In this document: in pieces, positions 16,370 to 25,393 of the stretch
How positions within the stretch are numbered: the first letter of the stretch is position 1
Layout: each line of letters begins with the position of its first letter
Assembly: GCA_964653435.1 (NCBI GenBank)
Contig: CAZZFA010000012.1
Coordinates: 1-64,000, forward strand
DNA from: CAZMVY01 sp964653435
Lineage (GTDB): Bacteria > Planctomycetota > Phycisphaerae > UBA1845 > PWPN01
Reading direction: 5' to 3'
Length of the DNA: 64,000 nt
Program-made: the position numbers and the translations under genes
Notes under the pieces: generated by a model
What the model was told of the DNA's origin: nothing
Databases searched by the model: none
The model's input: the letters and a program-made list of their open reading frames with translations, nothing else

Positions 16370-17446
16370 TCACGCCCACTCCGCCCACGGAATCTCGATA
16401 TGCGCCCGCGCGCCGCCCCTCGACCGCGACACCACAAGCGTCACCGGGCGATGCAGCGGCAACGGTGCGATCGGCCATACGTGGCCGAAGTTCTCAAGGC
16501 TCACGATCGGAACACGCCGCCGCGCGGGCAGGTGGCGCTTCAGCACCGCCACCGCCGCCGCGCGCAGGTCCCGGCCCTGATCCTGGAAGTCGCCGATCAG
16601 AATGCCCTCCGCGCGCTCGAACAGCCCCGCGAGATTCAGCGCCGCCATCATCCGGTCGAACCGGTCGGGCGATTCGTTGATCTCCTCGAGGGCCAGCCAG
16701 CGTCCGCGGGTCTCGAAGGCGCTCGCGTACCGGGGCAGGAGCGATTCGATCAGACTGAGATTGCCCCCGACGACGGTGATCCTCGAGCGGGCGGGCAGGC
16801 GCCCGGCCAGAACCGTGCCGCTCGGCCGGCGGGCCGTGCCGCGGCCCTCCACAATGTCCACGACCTCGCGGAAGAAATCCAGAAATCGCGGCAGGTAGTT
16901 CGCCGCCGCCCAGCCCGCCGCGAAGGCCGAATGCTGTTCGGGGGCCAGTTCGATGCCGCGGGCGAGTTGCGCGATGCGGCGTTCGGCCTCGCGCCGCAGA
17001 CCGCTGAAAATGAACCCCGGGCACAGGTCATAGAGACCGACGCACTTCGGGTAGGCGCCCGCGACGCCGACCAGCGCCGTCATCTCGCTGAACCCGAAGA
17101 TGAAAATGGGGGTACGGCGGCGTTTGAGCACGTCGAAGTCGATGCGCGGCAGCGTCCGCACAAACCACGAACCGCCGCGAATGCACACGAGGGCGGCAAC
17201 ATCGTCGTCGGCCAGTGCCGATTCGATATCCGCCGCACGCGCCGCATCGTCGGCCCGGCCTCCTTCGGCCTCCTTCACGGGCGTCATGATGATCTTTCCC
17301 GCGCAGGTTACCCGGTACCGGGGGCCGACGACCCCGGCAATCCGTCCCGCCAGGGCCTCCGGCGAGCGAAACCCCAGGCGATGAATCTCATCGGCGGCGG
17401 AACTGCCGACCGAGGTCACGTGTATGATGCGCTGCGACCGCTTCAT
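16370..17446 (-). CDS. S66 family peptidase (LD-carboxypeptidase/MccF-like)
   Basis: This 358-aa member of the S66 serine peptidases includes LD-carboxypeptidases that trim peptidoglycan peptides and MccF that clears microcin C. The nucleophile Ser is in FGFSEMTAL, the catalytic Glu in LALEEINE and the His in ENFGHVWP, so the Ser-Glu-His triad is present. The start is ATG 17446, with GGAG about 10 bases upstream. No signal peptide is seen, so cytoplasmic peptide recycling is likely. It follows btpA on the same strand. Confidence 0.85.
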   Translation of the reverse strand: MKRSQRIIHVTSVGSSAADEIHRLGFRSPEALAGRIAGVVGPRYRVTCAGKIIMTPVKEAEGGRADDAARAADIESALADDDVAALVCIRGGSWFVRTLPRIDFDVLKRRRTPIFIFGFSEMTALVGVAGAYPKCVGLYDLCPGFIFSGLRREAERRIAQLARGIELAPEQHSAFAAGWAAANYLPRFLDFFREVVDIVEGRGTARRPSGTVLAGRLPARSRITVVGGNLSLIESLLPRYASAFETRGRWLALEEINESPDRFDRMMAALNLAGLFERAEGILIGDFQDQGRDLRAAAVAVLKRHLPARRRVPIVSLENFGHVWPIAPLPLHRPVTLVVSRSRGGARAHIEIPWAEWA

Positions 17447-17576
17447 TTCGAGGGCGACTCCCCACCGGTACGGCCCGACGCCAGGCAACCGGTCCACCAG
17501 ACCGATGCCCCCGGCGCGGCCGGCGGACAGTGTACGGAACTCGCGGCCGCCGCAAAAGCAGGCGCCGCGTCGCCGG

Positions 17577-18374
17577 CTATCTCCGCCCGGCGGCGCGGAC
17601 AAAAGCCTCGACACGATGCGGGTCGAGCGGCTCCGCCGTGCGACCGCCGCGCTTGAGCGACGAACCGACGATAACGCCGTCGGCAACGCCCAGCAGGGCG
17701 GCGACGGATGCCGCGTCGGCCCCGCTGCCGGCGTAGACCGGCTTGTCCGGCACGCTTCGCTTCACCGTACGCAGGTCGTCTATGGCCGCGGGGCGCCCGG
17801 TCGTCGGGCCGGTGACGACCAACGCCTCGGCCCGGCCGCGATACGCCGCCTCCTCGGCCGCCTGCTCCAGATCGCGGCAGGAAAGCGGCTCGGCGTGTTT
17901 CACGTGGACGTCGGCCAGAATCGCCCCCCGGCCGCCGAGGACCTCGCGGTACCGCAGCACCTCCGGGGCGCGGCCCTCGATGATCCCCTGGTCGGTCGCG
18001 TACACGCCGATGTGGATATTCACGCGCACAAAGTCCGCCCCCCCTACCGCCGCCAGCGCCACGCCCGCCGCCGCATCGTTGCGGAGCACGTTCACGCCGA
18101 TCGGGTTCGGAATCGCCCGGCGAACCTCATGCACGACGATCGCCATGGCGGCGACGGTGTGCGGCTCCACCTGTGTCCCGCGAAACGGCGCATCGCCGAA
18201 GTTCTCGATGAGCACGGCGTCGAACCCGGACGCCACCAGAAGGCGGGCCTCTTCCACCGCGCGTTCCACGATGCGATCCAGCGGCATCGCCGCCCCCGCA
18301 CTGCCCGGCAGCGGCGGGAGGTGAACCATCCCGATCAACGCGCGATCCGGAAGACGGGCAAGCGGCAGATCCAT
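17577..18374 (-). CDS. BtpA/SgcQ family TIM-barrel protein
   Basis: This 265-aa protein matches the BtpA family throughout: IGMVHLPPLPGS at the N-terminus, FDAVLIENFGDAPF, IGVNVLRNDAAA, GADFVRVNIHIG and PVYAGSGADAASV. The first member was named for photosystem I stability in cyanobacteria. Non-photosynthetic homologues such as SgcQ sit in sugar loci, so the fold and family are clear but the reaction is not. No ribosome site is evident before ATG 18374. The S66 peptidase gene follows on the same strand. Confidence 0.88.
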   Translation of the reverse strand: MDLPLARLPDRALIGMVHLPPLPGSAGAAMPLDRIVERAVEEARLLVASGFDAVLIENFGDAPFRGTQVEPHTVAAMAIVVHEVRRAIPNPIGVNVLRNDAAAGVALAAVGGADFVRVNIHIGVYATDQGIIEGRAPEVLRYREVLGGRGAILADVHVKHAEPLSCRDLEQAAEEAAYRGRAEALVVTGPTTGRPAAIDDLRTVKRSVPDKPVYAGSGADAASVAALLGVADGVIVGSSLKRGGRTAEPLDPHRVEAFVRAAGRR

Positions 18375-18501
18375 GGCTGAGAGTTGTCCGTTGCGTGTTG
18401 CTCGTCGTTCGTTACCTGTTGCGGGCTACCCGTTCCGCGCTCCGGGCGATTCGCCCGGCCTCACCGGCGAGCAACGGACAACCCACGACGGACGATCGAC
18501 C

Positions 18502-18825
18502 TCACGCGCGGTGCCGGAACACGGCCACCACATCCTCGACCGGAACGACGAATAGCTGATTGTCCGCCTCGAAGTCGACGGGGATGGCCTGCTTCGGGTT
18601 GAACAGCACCTTGTCGTACTGCCGCAGCGGGTAGTCGTTGTCGCTCGCCACCTGCGCGGAGACGGCCACGACGCGCCCGGTGATCGTCGGGATCTCGATC
18701 TTGTCAGGCAGCGCGATGCCGCCCTTGGTCTGCTTCTTGTCCTCATCTTTGCGAATGAGAACGCGCTTCCCGATCGGCTCGACCGTTTCCAGTTTCATCC
18801 GCTCGGAGTGGGCGCGCTTCGGCAT
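18502..18825 (-). CDS. GroES-like co-chaperonin
   Basis: This 107-aa Cpn10-family protein has the barrel strand VEPIGKRVLIRKDED and a mobile-loop region KKQTKGGIALPDK. The ITGRVVAVSAQ and YDKVLFNPKQAIPVDF strands follow, and it ends VVPVEDVVAVF. ATG 18825 was chosen because GGTGAGG stands 6 bases before it. No groEL is adjacent, so this is an extra or detached co-chaperonin; several GroES copies per genome are usual in Planctomycetes. A promoter is present at 18886-18915. Confidence 0.88.
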   Translation of the reverse strand: MPKRAHSERMKLETVEPIGKRVLIRKDEDKKQTKGGIALPDKIEIPTITGRVVAVSAQVASDNDYPLRQYDKVLFNPKQAIPVDFEADNQLFVVPVEDVVAVFRHRA

Positions 18826-18885
18826 CGATTCCTCACCGTGTAACACGAGTGTCGGCTCCAGTACATCCGGTATCCCAGCGCGGGC

Positions 18886-18915
18886 ATTCTATGCCACACG
18901 GACACCGCTTCGCAA
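18886..18915 (-). promoter_or_regulatory. Promoter of the GroES-like gene
   Basis: On the minus strand, TTGCGA (18915-18910), an 18-base spacer and TAGAAT (18891-18886), about 60 bases before the ATG. Confidence 0.6.
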
Positions 18916-18919
18916 CAAC

Positions 18920-19550
18920 CTTTTTCGCGCACCTCGCCCACCGACCGCGCGCGCAGCCGGGCCGCGATTCATCACGACCGGCGCCGATGCCACCGACGCG
19001 CCCGCCCGAACCTGCGCCGGTCCACCCAGGCCCCCGCCGACACGCAAGCCCGATCACGGTTGCGAACGAGTCCGCCCGCGCCATCGCCGACCTGCAGACA
19101 ACATCCCTGAACGGCCCTCACCCCCGCTGCGACCTCCTCGGTCCCGGCGGTCCTGCCCATGCGTTGCATAAGGATCCCCCCGAACGCCGCCACACCGCGC
19201 ACGGCCGACACGCGACATCACCACCGGCCGGCAGACCGATCACCGCCAGACCGAATCCCGAGCGCGACCCCCGGATCCGGTTGTCCTGTCCGGCCCGCGA
19301 TGCCCGCCATCCACAGCTCGATCGGGCCCGGCAGCCCGAGAATCGTGGGCGTTCACCGGTGTGTTTCGCGGCAAATCCATTGTATCTCTTTTTCACACAA
19401 GGCCTTACAGGTCCGCCTATCGCAAGCGGTACAGGTCCCCATCGGTACTGATTCATAACCACTTGTCGGAAAAATGGTTATAGATATTACCGCGCCGACG
19501 CCGATCTGGTCATTGTCACGAGGCGGACTGTGAGTTATGTCGCGAGCGAA
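18920..19550. other. Intergenic stretch; one small dyad
   Basis: No supported gene. From 19370 it becomes AT-richer and holds two TACAGGTCC direct repeats and a 7-bp dyad ATAACCA/TGGTTAT (19455-19461 and 19475-19481) about 75 bases before the HU promoter, a possible regulator site. Confidence 0.4.
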
Positions 19551-19556
19551 AAGCCC

Positions 19557-19585
19557 TTGATCGCCGAAACCCGTTGCTGTATGAT
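19557..19585 (+). promoter_or_regulatory. Promoter of the HU gene
   Basis: TTGATC (19557-19562), a 17-base spacer and TATGAT (19580-19585). This predicts a leader of roughly 145 bases before the HU ATG. Confidence 0.65.
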
Positions 19586-19739
19586 AACTTGCAAGCGTTG
19601 GCGACAAGCAGGGTCGCGCACAAGATACACAAGTCGGAGCGTTGCGGTTTGGGAAACGATTTGCGGCGGACGAGACGGCAGGCCCGTCGGTAAACGAATC
19701 CGTTGGGCAACGACCTTTTGGTAACTTCGGGAGTGAGCG

Positions 19740-20099
19740 ATGGCCACCATCACAAAGAAAGAGCTGATCGATCGCATCGCGGAAAAAACCTCCAACAAGC
19801 GGGTCGTGGTCAAGCGGATCGTGCAGAGCTTCCTTGATGAGATCATCGAGGAGCTCGGCCGAGGTAACCGTCTGGAGTTCCGTGACTTCGGCGTCTTCGA
19901 GAGCAAGCAGCGCGCCGCTCGCACAGCCCAGAACCCCAAGACGCTCGAACGTGTGGATGTACCGTCGAAGCGAACCGTCAAGTTCAAGGTCGGCCGGATG
20001 ATGAAGGCGAAGCTCCAGGGCGAGCCCGCGCCCGGCAACGACCATCCTGCCGCGCATCAGCCCGTACGCGGGGCGCCGGCCAACCCACCGCCGGCCTGA
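19740..20099 (+). CDS. HU/IHF family DNA-binding protein with proline-rich tail
   Basis: The first 90 residues are a complete HU/IHF fold: helical dimer part MATITKKELIDRIAEKTSNK, then the beta-arm region with GRGNRLEFRDFGVFESKQR and the DNA-arm proline segment ARTAQNPKT. About 27 extra residues rich in Pro, His and Gly follow (from PAPGNDHPA). HU proteins bend and compact DNA. The gene has its own promoter, and the PLP enzyme gene starts 9 bases after its stop, so they form an operon. Whether it acts as a homodimer HU or an IHF-like subunit cannot be told. Confidence 0.93.
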   Translation: MATITKKELIDRIAEKTSNKRVVVKRIVQSFLDEIIEELGRGNRLEFRDFGVFESKQRAARTAQNPKTLERVDVPSKRTVKFKVGRMMKAKLQGEPAPGNDHPAAHQPVRGAPANPPPA

Positions 20100-20108
20100 T
20101 ATCTGCCC

Positions 20109-21134
20109 ATGACAGCGCGACCTGTATTCCCGGATGAACCGGCTCGGATAGCGCTCGCGAGGATTCCGACGCCGCTGGTGCATCTCGAACGGCTCAGCGA
20201 GGACCTTGGCGTCGCGCGCATCCTGGTGAAACGCGACGATCTGACCGGGCTTGAACTCAGCGGCAACAAGGTTCGCAAGCTCGAGTATCTCGTCGCCGAA
20301 GCCCGGCGCGACGGCGCCGATACGCTCGTGACGGACGGGGGATTCCAATCAAATCACTGCCGCGCCACCGCCGCGGCCGGCGCCCGGCTCGGCATGCATG
20401 TGCGGCTGATCCTGCGACACCCCACCGGCCGGCCGGAACTCGACGGAAACCTGCTGCTCGATCGGCTCTTCGGTGCGGAGGTCTCGTTCGTTCCGCCGGA
20501 CGAGTTTCGTGCCCGACGATCGGAGATCGTGGCGGAGGTGCTGCGCGAGCAGCTCTCGCGCGGACGCAAACCGTATTACTTCCCCGTGGGCGCATCCGTC
20601 CCGCTCGGGACATGGGGCTACATCCGATGCGCCGCCGAGCTTCGCGACGAACTCGCCGCACACGGCATCGAACGCGCCGAGGTGGTCTGTGCGGTGGGCA
20701 GCGGCGGGACGATCGTCGGGCTGATGCTCGGCCGGGCGCTGCTGCGAATGGACGGCTGGCGAATCTGGGGCGTGCCGGTGTGCGACGACGTCGTGTACTG
20801 GCAGCACGAGCTCCGCCGGCTCGAGCGCGAGACCGTCGCGAAGTATCGCCTGCCGGTGGCCGAGGCCGACACGCCGATCCGGCTTCTCGACGGCTTCGTG
20901 GGGCCGGGCTATGCGATTCCGTACCCGGAGGACATCGAGGCGATCCGGCTCGTCGCGCGGACCGAGGGCCTGCTTCTTGATCCGACGTATACGGGCAAGG
21001 CGTTTGCGGGCATGCTGCATGCGATCCGCACGCAGGCATTCGATCGCGGCGCGGCGACGGTGTTCATTCACACCGGCGGGGTATTCGGGCTGTTCCCCCA
21101 ACGGGCCGCACTGGCGGCACCAACCGCGCCTTGA
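20109..21134 (+). CDS. PLP enzyme of the D-cysteine desulfhydrase / ACC deaminase family
   Basis: This 341-aa fold-type II PLP enzyme has lysine K54 in SGNKVRKLEY, which binds PLP, preceded by KRDDLTGLELSGN, the family signature. The phosphate-binding stretch GSGGTIVGLMLG and the C-terminal LDPTYTGKAFAGM are conserved. The family includes D-cysteine desulfhydrase and 1-aminocyclopropane-1-carboxylate deaminase, and sequence reading alone does not separate them. It is cotranscribed with HU, an unusual pairing. A tRNA gene follows. Confidence 0.88.
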   Translation: MTARPVFPDEPARIALARIPTPLVHLERLSEDLGVARILVKRDDLTGLELSGNKVRKLEYLVAEARRDGADTLVTDGGFQSNHCRATAAAGARLGMHVRLILRHPTGRPELDGNLLLDRLFGAEVSFVPPDEFRARRSEIVAEVLREQLSRGRKPYYFPVGASVPLGTWGYIRCAAELRDELAAHGIERAEVVCAVGSGGTIVGLMLGRALLRMDGWRIWGVPVCDDVVYWQHELRRLERETVAKYRLPVAEADTPIRLLDGFVGPGYAIPYPEDIEAIRLVARTEGLLLDPTYTGKAFAGMLHAIRTQAFDRGAATVFIHTGGVFGLFPQRAALAAPTAP

Positions 21135-21202
21135 CATCGCCGGGAAAACGGATAGGTATAGAGAACCGGATCGCGGCGGCAGAAGCGCCGCCCCGGACGC
21201 TT

Positions 21203-21287
21203 GCGGATGTGGCGGAATTGGCAGACGCGCAAGGTTCAGGTCCTTGTGGGCGAATAGCCCGTGGAGGTTCGACTCCTCTCATCCGCA
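21203..21287 (+). tRNA. tRNA-Leu(CAG)
   Basis: The acceptor stem pairs GCGGATG with CATCCGC, followed by discriminator A. The anticodon stem CAAGG/CCTTG encloses loop TTCAGGT with anticodon CAG. A long variable arm (TGGGCGAATAGCCCG) and a T loop with GTTCGAC fit a class II leucine tRNA. The CCA end is not encoded. Confidence 0.95.
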
Positions 21288-21296
21288 ATTCCCTCT

Positions 21297-21494
21297 TCCC
21301 CAAAGCGGCCTTCGGCCGCAACCGAACACGGGCGCGCTGGCCCCCGTCATGCTGAGCGAAGCGAAGCATCCGGCTTGCCTGCGCCAATCAGCCGGATTCT
21401 TCGTCGCTGCGCTCCTCAGAATGACGGGTGGCGCTACCGCCGCAGCACGATACACGCGCGCAAGGCACGCAGAAGCTGCGACGCAAAACTCTAC
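21297..21494. repeat. Dispersed palindromic repeat, copy 2
   Basis: About 198 bases nearly identical to copies at 14576 and 62930, starting 10 bases after the tRNA. It contains the GCGGCC-TTC-GGCCGC hairpin, the CCGTCATGCTGAG to CTCAGAATGACGG palindrome and the terminal ACTCTAC. On the minus strand its TAG (21493-21491) ends an open frame in the relic region. Confidence 0.9.
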
Positions 21495-21802
21495 ATGCAC
21501 CCCTCCTGCCCGTCGCGCGGACAGTCTGTCCAACGAAACCCAAACACCGGGTCGACGACGGCCATCCTGGCGAGTTGAGCCCCCGGCGCAGCGACACATC
21601 GGACTGGAGGTGACGCCTTGCGGTCGGGCTCTTGAAACAGGCACGGAACTCGTTGAAGTCGGCCAAGTCTTCGCTGCGGTCGTTGAACGCGGGCCGGCGC
21701 CCTGCGCGGACGCGCTGGGGCAGTCGCGGCGGGGCATCGGCATATGTGCGCAGCGCCGGCGCTGTGGCGTCGGCCGGCCGATGGAAGCCGGCTGAGCCGC
21801 AA
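21491..21802 (-). pseudogene. Possible relic of a dockerin-like protein gene
   Basis: One minus-strand frame around 21650-21690 reads EDLADFNEFRACFKSP, which resembles the calcium-binding dockerin-type repeats (DLADFxxFxxCF) that end many planctomycete secreted proteins. Neighbouring frames are open but do not continue the similarity, so the gene, if it was one, has frameshifts and no start. It ends at a TAG supplied by the dispersed repeat. The call rests on one motif. Confidence 0.25.
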
Positions 21803-21905
21803 GAGGATGGGGATGCAGGAGACCTCGCCCCCGCCGCATGAACGCGGTAGTGAACACCGGCCGGCGGCAACCGGCGGTGCTCACAGCCATGCACCCGATC
21901 GCGGC

Positions 21906-23315
21906 CTACACCTTCGGCAACGTGTACGGGGCACGATACTCGCGGGCAAGCAACTTGTTCGCCTCGCGGTCCGGGCGACCGTCCTTGTCCGTGATGATCT
22001 CGCGCTTGGCGTCCCAGTAGATCCGGCGGCCCACCTTCCAGGCGATGTTGCCGAGGTGACAGGCCGCCGCCGTCTTGTGCCCGACTTCGATATCCACGGC
22101 AAGATCCTCGACCTTCCGCGACTTCACGCATGCGAGGAAGTTCTGCACGTGCGGCCAGTGCTGATCGGACCCGCCGCCGCTGAGCTTCTCCGTTCGCGGG
22201 ACCTGGATCTTCTTCTTCGGGTCGTTGGGGTCCGGGGCTTCCTTCATGTCTGGGATGATTTCCCAGCCGCCCCGGTCCACAAAGAGCGAGCCGTTGCTGC
22301 CGAAAAACTGCGTGCCGTAGCCGTGGCCGTTGAAGGACGTCGCGCAACCGAAGCTCAGGCTGTAGGTCTGAATGAAGTGCTTGCCTGCCGGTGTGACGAA
22401 ATCATACGTGATGTCGAGCGTATCGGGCGTGTCACGGTTGTCGCGGAGGACGTACTTGCCGCCGACGGCCGATACGGACACGGGGGCGTCCACACCCATG
22501 GCCCAGTGAACGACGTCCTGCACGTGAACATTCCAGTCGCCGACCATGCCGGCGGCGTAATCGAAGAACCAGCGGAAGTTGTGGTGGAAGCGATTCGGGT
22601 TGAAGCGGCGTTTCGGCGCCGGCCCGAGCCAGAAGTCGTAGTCGACACCGGGAGGCGGATCGCCGTCGGGCGGGTTGCCCTTGCCCTCGGGGGCCTCGTT
22701 CTGCAGATTCCACGTCCGCGTGTAGGAGATATCGCCCAGTACACCGGACTTCACAAGTTCCACGGCCTTCTTGAAGTGCTCGCCGCTGCGCTGCTGCATG
22801 CCGACCTGAACGATCCGCCTGTACTTGCGGGCGGCGTTCACCATGGCGCGGCCCTCGGCGATGTTGTGGGAAACCGGCTTCTCGACGTAAACATCCTTGC
22901 CGGCCATGCAGGCGTAGATCGTCGGGATGGCGTGCCAGTGGTCCGGCGTGCCGACGATGACCACATCGATGTCCTTCATGTCGATGAGCCGGCGGAAGTC
23001 CTTGTGCTCCTTCGGACGCTTGCCGTACTTCTTCTCGACCTTGTCGGCGGTGCTCTTCAGGTGTGAGGCATCCACATCACACACGGCGGCGACGGCGACT
23101 TCCTCGGCCCGCATGAAGTCGTCGAGGTTGTAGTTGCCCATGCCCCCGCAGCCGATGAGGCCGACGACCACCTTCTCGTTCGGCGACACGGCGGCCGGCC
23201 TGGGCTGTCCCCTGGCCGCTGTGGCAAGCCCGCCGACCGCCAGGCCGGCGGCTACACTGGCGACGGTCCGGCTCGAGGAATCCAGGAACTCGCGTCTCGA
23301 TATCTGTTCACCCAT
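21906..23315 (-). CDS. TAT-exported Gfo/Idh/MocA family oxidoreductase
   Basis: This 469-aa protein starts at ATG 23315 behind GGAGG. A twin-arginine signal (SRREFLDSSSRTVASVAAG) ends near residue 36, so export to the periplasm is expected. The Rossmann domain has GLIGCGGMGNYNL and the family motif EKPVSHNIAE, whose Lys is catalytic or structural in relatives. The C-terminal domain has NPNRFHHNFRWFFDYAAGMV and GDWNVHVQDVVHWAMG, typical of large planctomycete paralogue families. It probably oxidises a sugar or cyclitol with NAD(P); the substrate is unknown. It stands alone. Confidence 0.92.
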   Translation of the reverse strand: MGEQISRREFLDSSSRTVASVAAGLAVGGLATAARGQPRPAAVSPNEKVVVGLIGCGGMGNYNLDDFMRAEEVAVAAVCDVDASHLKSTADKVEKKYGKRPKEHKDFRRLIDMKDIDVVIVGTPDHWHAIPTIYACMAGKDVYVEKPVSHNIAEGRAMVNAARKYRRIVQVGMQQRSGEHFKKAVELVKSGVLGDISYTRTWNLQNEAPEGKGNPPDGDPPPGVDYDFWLGPAPKRRFNPNRFHHNFRWFFDYAAGMVGDWNVHVQDVVHWAMGVDAPVSVSAVGGKYVLRDNRDTPDTLDITYDFVTPAGKHFIQTYSLSFGCATSFNGHGYGTQFFGSNGSLFVDRGGWEIIPDMKEAPDPNDPKKKIQVPRTEKLSGGGSDQHWPHVQNFLACVKSRKVEDLAVDIEVGHKTAAACHLGNIAWKVGRRIYWDAKREIITDKDGRPDREANKLLAREYRAPYTLPKV

Positions 23316-23491
23316 TGATGGCCTCCAAACCAATGTTTGTACGTTCCCTGCGGCATCGCGTTTGCTCCGGCCGCTTCTTGGCGGGCTGTGCGCACGGCAC
23401 ACAACGTACAGCAGACCCGCCCTGATGCACAATCCCCCGCTGACGGCGCCATCACCGCCATCCTTCGGCTTGCGGCCAGTGGGTTGCGGCT

Positions 23492-23884
23492 TCAGAATGC
23501 AAACTTGAGCGGTTGGCTGAAACGGGCGGCTACGCCGACGCGAGGCGTCTCGTGCTCGGCGGACGGCAGGGCATCGATCCGAACGATGTCGGCCACTCCC
23601 GTGCCCCGGCCGGCGTACGGGGAGTAGCCCGGCCCCGGCGGCACGCTGAGGGAGAAATGCACCTCGTTGCCGACCTCAAGCAGACCTGCCGGAGCGTCAA
23701 AGTAAATGCCGCAAGGGCTCACATTGCGCGTCGTGGAGCGTATCGGAACCGCCGGCGAAGCACCCACATGAACAACCTCTACCGGCAGATGCATTTCGAG
23801 CCGCTTATAGCTTCGGCGCTCTCGCCCGAAGGCCGGCGACTCCGGGGCCGTCTCGATCTTCTCGGATGGTACAATCTGCTCCAC
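23492..23884 (-). CDS. PilZ domain protein
   Basis: This 130-aa protein has both c-di-GMP contact motifs of PilZ: RSYKR (R24-R28) and NVSPCG (N54-G59), followed by YFDAPAGLLEVGNEVHFSL as in the beta barrel. GTG at 23884 is the only in-frame start that keeps RxxxR; an upstream TAG closes the frame. No ribosome site is seen. It is a single-domain receptor with no partner nearby, so it may act by docking to another protein. Confidence 0.88.
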   Translation of the reverse strand: MEQIVPSEKIETAPESPAFGRERRSYKRLEMHLPVEVVHVGASPAVPIRSTTRNVSPCGIYFDAPAGLLEVGNEVHFSLSVPPGPGYSPYAGRGTGVADIVRIDALPSAEHETPRVGVAARFSQPLKFAF

Positions 23885-24203
23885 GCCGCAACTATCCGCA
23901 AGTCGGATGCCACGGACGACGAATATGAACCTGCATTGTTCAGGACAGTCTAACCAGCGATCGCTACGTGAGTTGAGACGGCAGGCTCGATTCCGTCAGG
24001 GGACCGGTGACGGCAATCCGCCGCTACGATCGTTGCGAAATATAAACGCCCGGCCTACGAATAATTCCTACCTCGTCTGGTTACCCCTGTAACGATAATA
24101 CCTTACGCGCGTGTTGAGAGACCACAACGCACGTCCGGGAATCGAAACAGCTTCGCATGCACCGATGCCGAGGGCACGATCACCGACCCGTGGGACGCTC
24201 CAG
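23885..24203. other. Intergenic stretch, AT-richer core
   Basis: No gene seen. The part 24030-24100 is AT-rich for this genome and contains a small dyad GTTAC/GTAAC. Possible -10 boxes (TATTAT, TATATT on the minus strand) could serve the PilZ gene, but no convincing -35 accompanies them. Confidence 0.4.
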
Positions 24204-25037
24204 CTATGCGAGCGCCATCCCCGCGCGGGCCGCCACACTCCGAAGCGCTTCGGCGGCAACTGCGAAGAGATCCGGACCGGTGTGCCCCGAGAACTGGCCG
24301 GCGGCACCGAGGTGGGGCTCAAGCGCCAGAAAGCCGTCGTAGCCGTCCGCTGCCGCATCGCGAAGGATCATCTCGACCTGCCCGTCACCCTGGCCGAGGG
24401 GAACCGCCTTGTCGCCCATGCCGTACTTCATGTCCTTCATGTGGAAGTACCCGACGTAGGGCCGCAGGGCCAGCCAGCAGGTTTCGTAAACGTCTTTCAC
24501 GCCGGTATGGACGAAATTGGCCGGGTCGAAGGCGCCCGTGATGCGATCCCCCGGCAGAAGCGACAGCAGGTAAAGACACCGCTCGGGAACGTCACCGAAG
24601 ATACCGCTCTCGTTCTCGAGGACGAGCTTGACATTGCGGTTGGCGACGTATTCGCACTTCTGGCGGAGGCGGCGGACCACCTCGCCCCGATAGTCGGCGA
24701 TGCTCTGGCCGGCGGGCGGATAGTAACTGAAAATGCGGATGTATCCGCATTCGAAGAACTCGGCCAGCTCGACCGCGTGCTTGAAATCATCGAAATGCCG
24801 GCTGTAGTCGTCGTCGATCTTCACCTTGCCGATGGGCGAGGCGATACAGGCGACCCCGAACCCGCGGTCGTCGAACATCTTCTTGAGCTCCCGGCACTGG
24901 GCGTCCGAGAGTTTCATCACGTTGGTATCCCAGGCCCCCCGAAACTCGATGTAGCGGATGCCGCACTTCTCAAGCGTGTCGAGCTGGAGCTTCGGATCGG
25001 GCCCGATCTCATCGGCGAATGCGCTTACCTTGACCAT
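24204..25037 (-). CDS. Sugar phosphate isomerase/epimerase family TIM barrel
   Basis: This 277-aa xylose-isomerase-like TIM barrel starts at ATG 25037 behind GAGGAG. Typical strand-end motifs are VSAFADEIGP, YIEFRGAW, VKLVLENESG, GAFDPANFVH, VGYFHMKDMK and FLALEPHL. The Glu, Asp and His at the strand ends fit a metal-dependent isomerase or epimerase site. The family covers many sugar and inositol substrates, so the reaction is open. There is no signal peptide. Confidence 0.85.
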   Translation of the reverse strand: MVKVSAFADEIGPDPKLQLDTLEKCGIRYIEFRGAWDTNVMKLSDAQCRELKKMFDDRGFGVACIASPIGKVKIDDDYSRHFDDFKHAVELAEFFECGYIRIFSYYPPAGQSIADYRGEVVRRLRQKCEYVANRNVKLVLENESGIFGDVPERCLYLLSLLPGDRITGAFDPANFVHTGVKDVYETCWLALRPYVGYFHMKDMKYGMGDKAVPLGQGDGQVEMILRDAAADGYDGFLALEPHLGAAGQFSGHTGPDLFAVAAEALRSVAARAGMALA

Positions 25038-25220
25038 GTGAGAGTTCTCCTCGCTCGCAGGCCGTTGCCTGCGGGCCGGCAGTCTACCCGGCGGATATGC
25101 CGGATACCAGTGCCCGCGCGACCGGGCTTGGCGCAGCCGACCTGCACGGGCCGTCGGCGGCGCTCCCGGCACAGGGAGTCCGGGCGCGGACGGTTCGGGG
25201 CGCAAGGCCGCAAGGAGGTG

Positions 25221-25249
25221 TTGACGAAGGGGAAAACGGCCGATATAGT
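25221..25249 (+). promoter_or_regulatory. Promoter of the leuA leader
   Basis: TTGACG (25221-25226), a 17-base spacer and TATAGT (25244-25249). Transcription should start near 25256, only about three bases before the leader peptide ATG at 25259. Confidence 0.75.
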
Positions 25250-25258
25250 AGCTGCGCT

Positions 25259-25393
25259 ATGTCAACGGAGAGCGTCCAGACCGTCATTGCCGCACGCAGC
25301 GACCGCGGGGTCGGCGCTCCGTCCGTGGGTTCCCCGCTGCCGGCTCTCCGCCTGGGCTTGCTTAGCCCCCGCGTAGGGCCTCTGAACGGTTGA
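25259..25393 (+). CDS. Leucine-rich leader peptide of the leuA attenuator
   Basis: This 44-codon frame opens at ATG 25259 almost at the predicted transcription start, so it would be translated from a leaderless mRNA. Near its end it reads LPALRLGLLS, with five Leu among nine residues (codons CTG, CTC, CTG, TTG, CTT). It stops at 25393, just before the terminator at 25420-25451. Five clustered Leu codons before a terminator at a Leu-biosynthesis gene are the hallmark of transcription attenuation by charged tRNA-Leu. The cluster overlaps the 5' side of an alternative pairing (25354-25362). Confidence 0.75.
   Translation: MSTESVQTVIAARSDRGVGAPSVGSPLPALRLGLLSPRVGPLNG

Noticed and set aside
19118..19462. 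A 114-codon minus-strand frame upstream of HU
   Set aside because: GTG start without ribosome site and composition typical of random GC-rich DNA.
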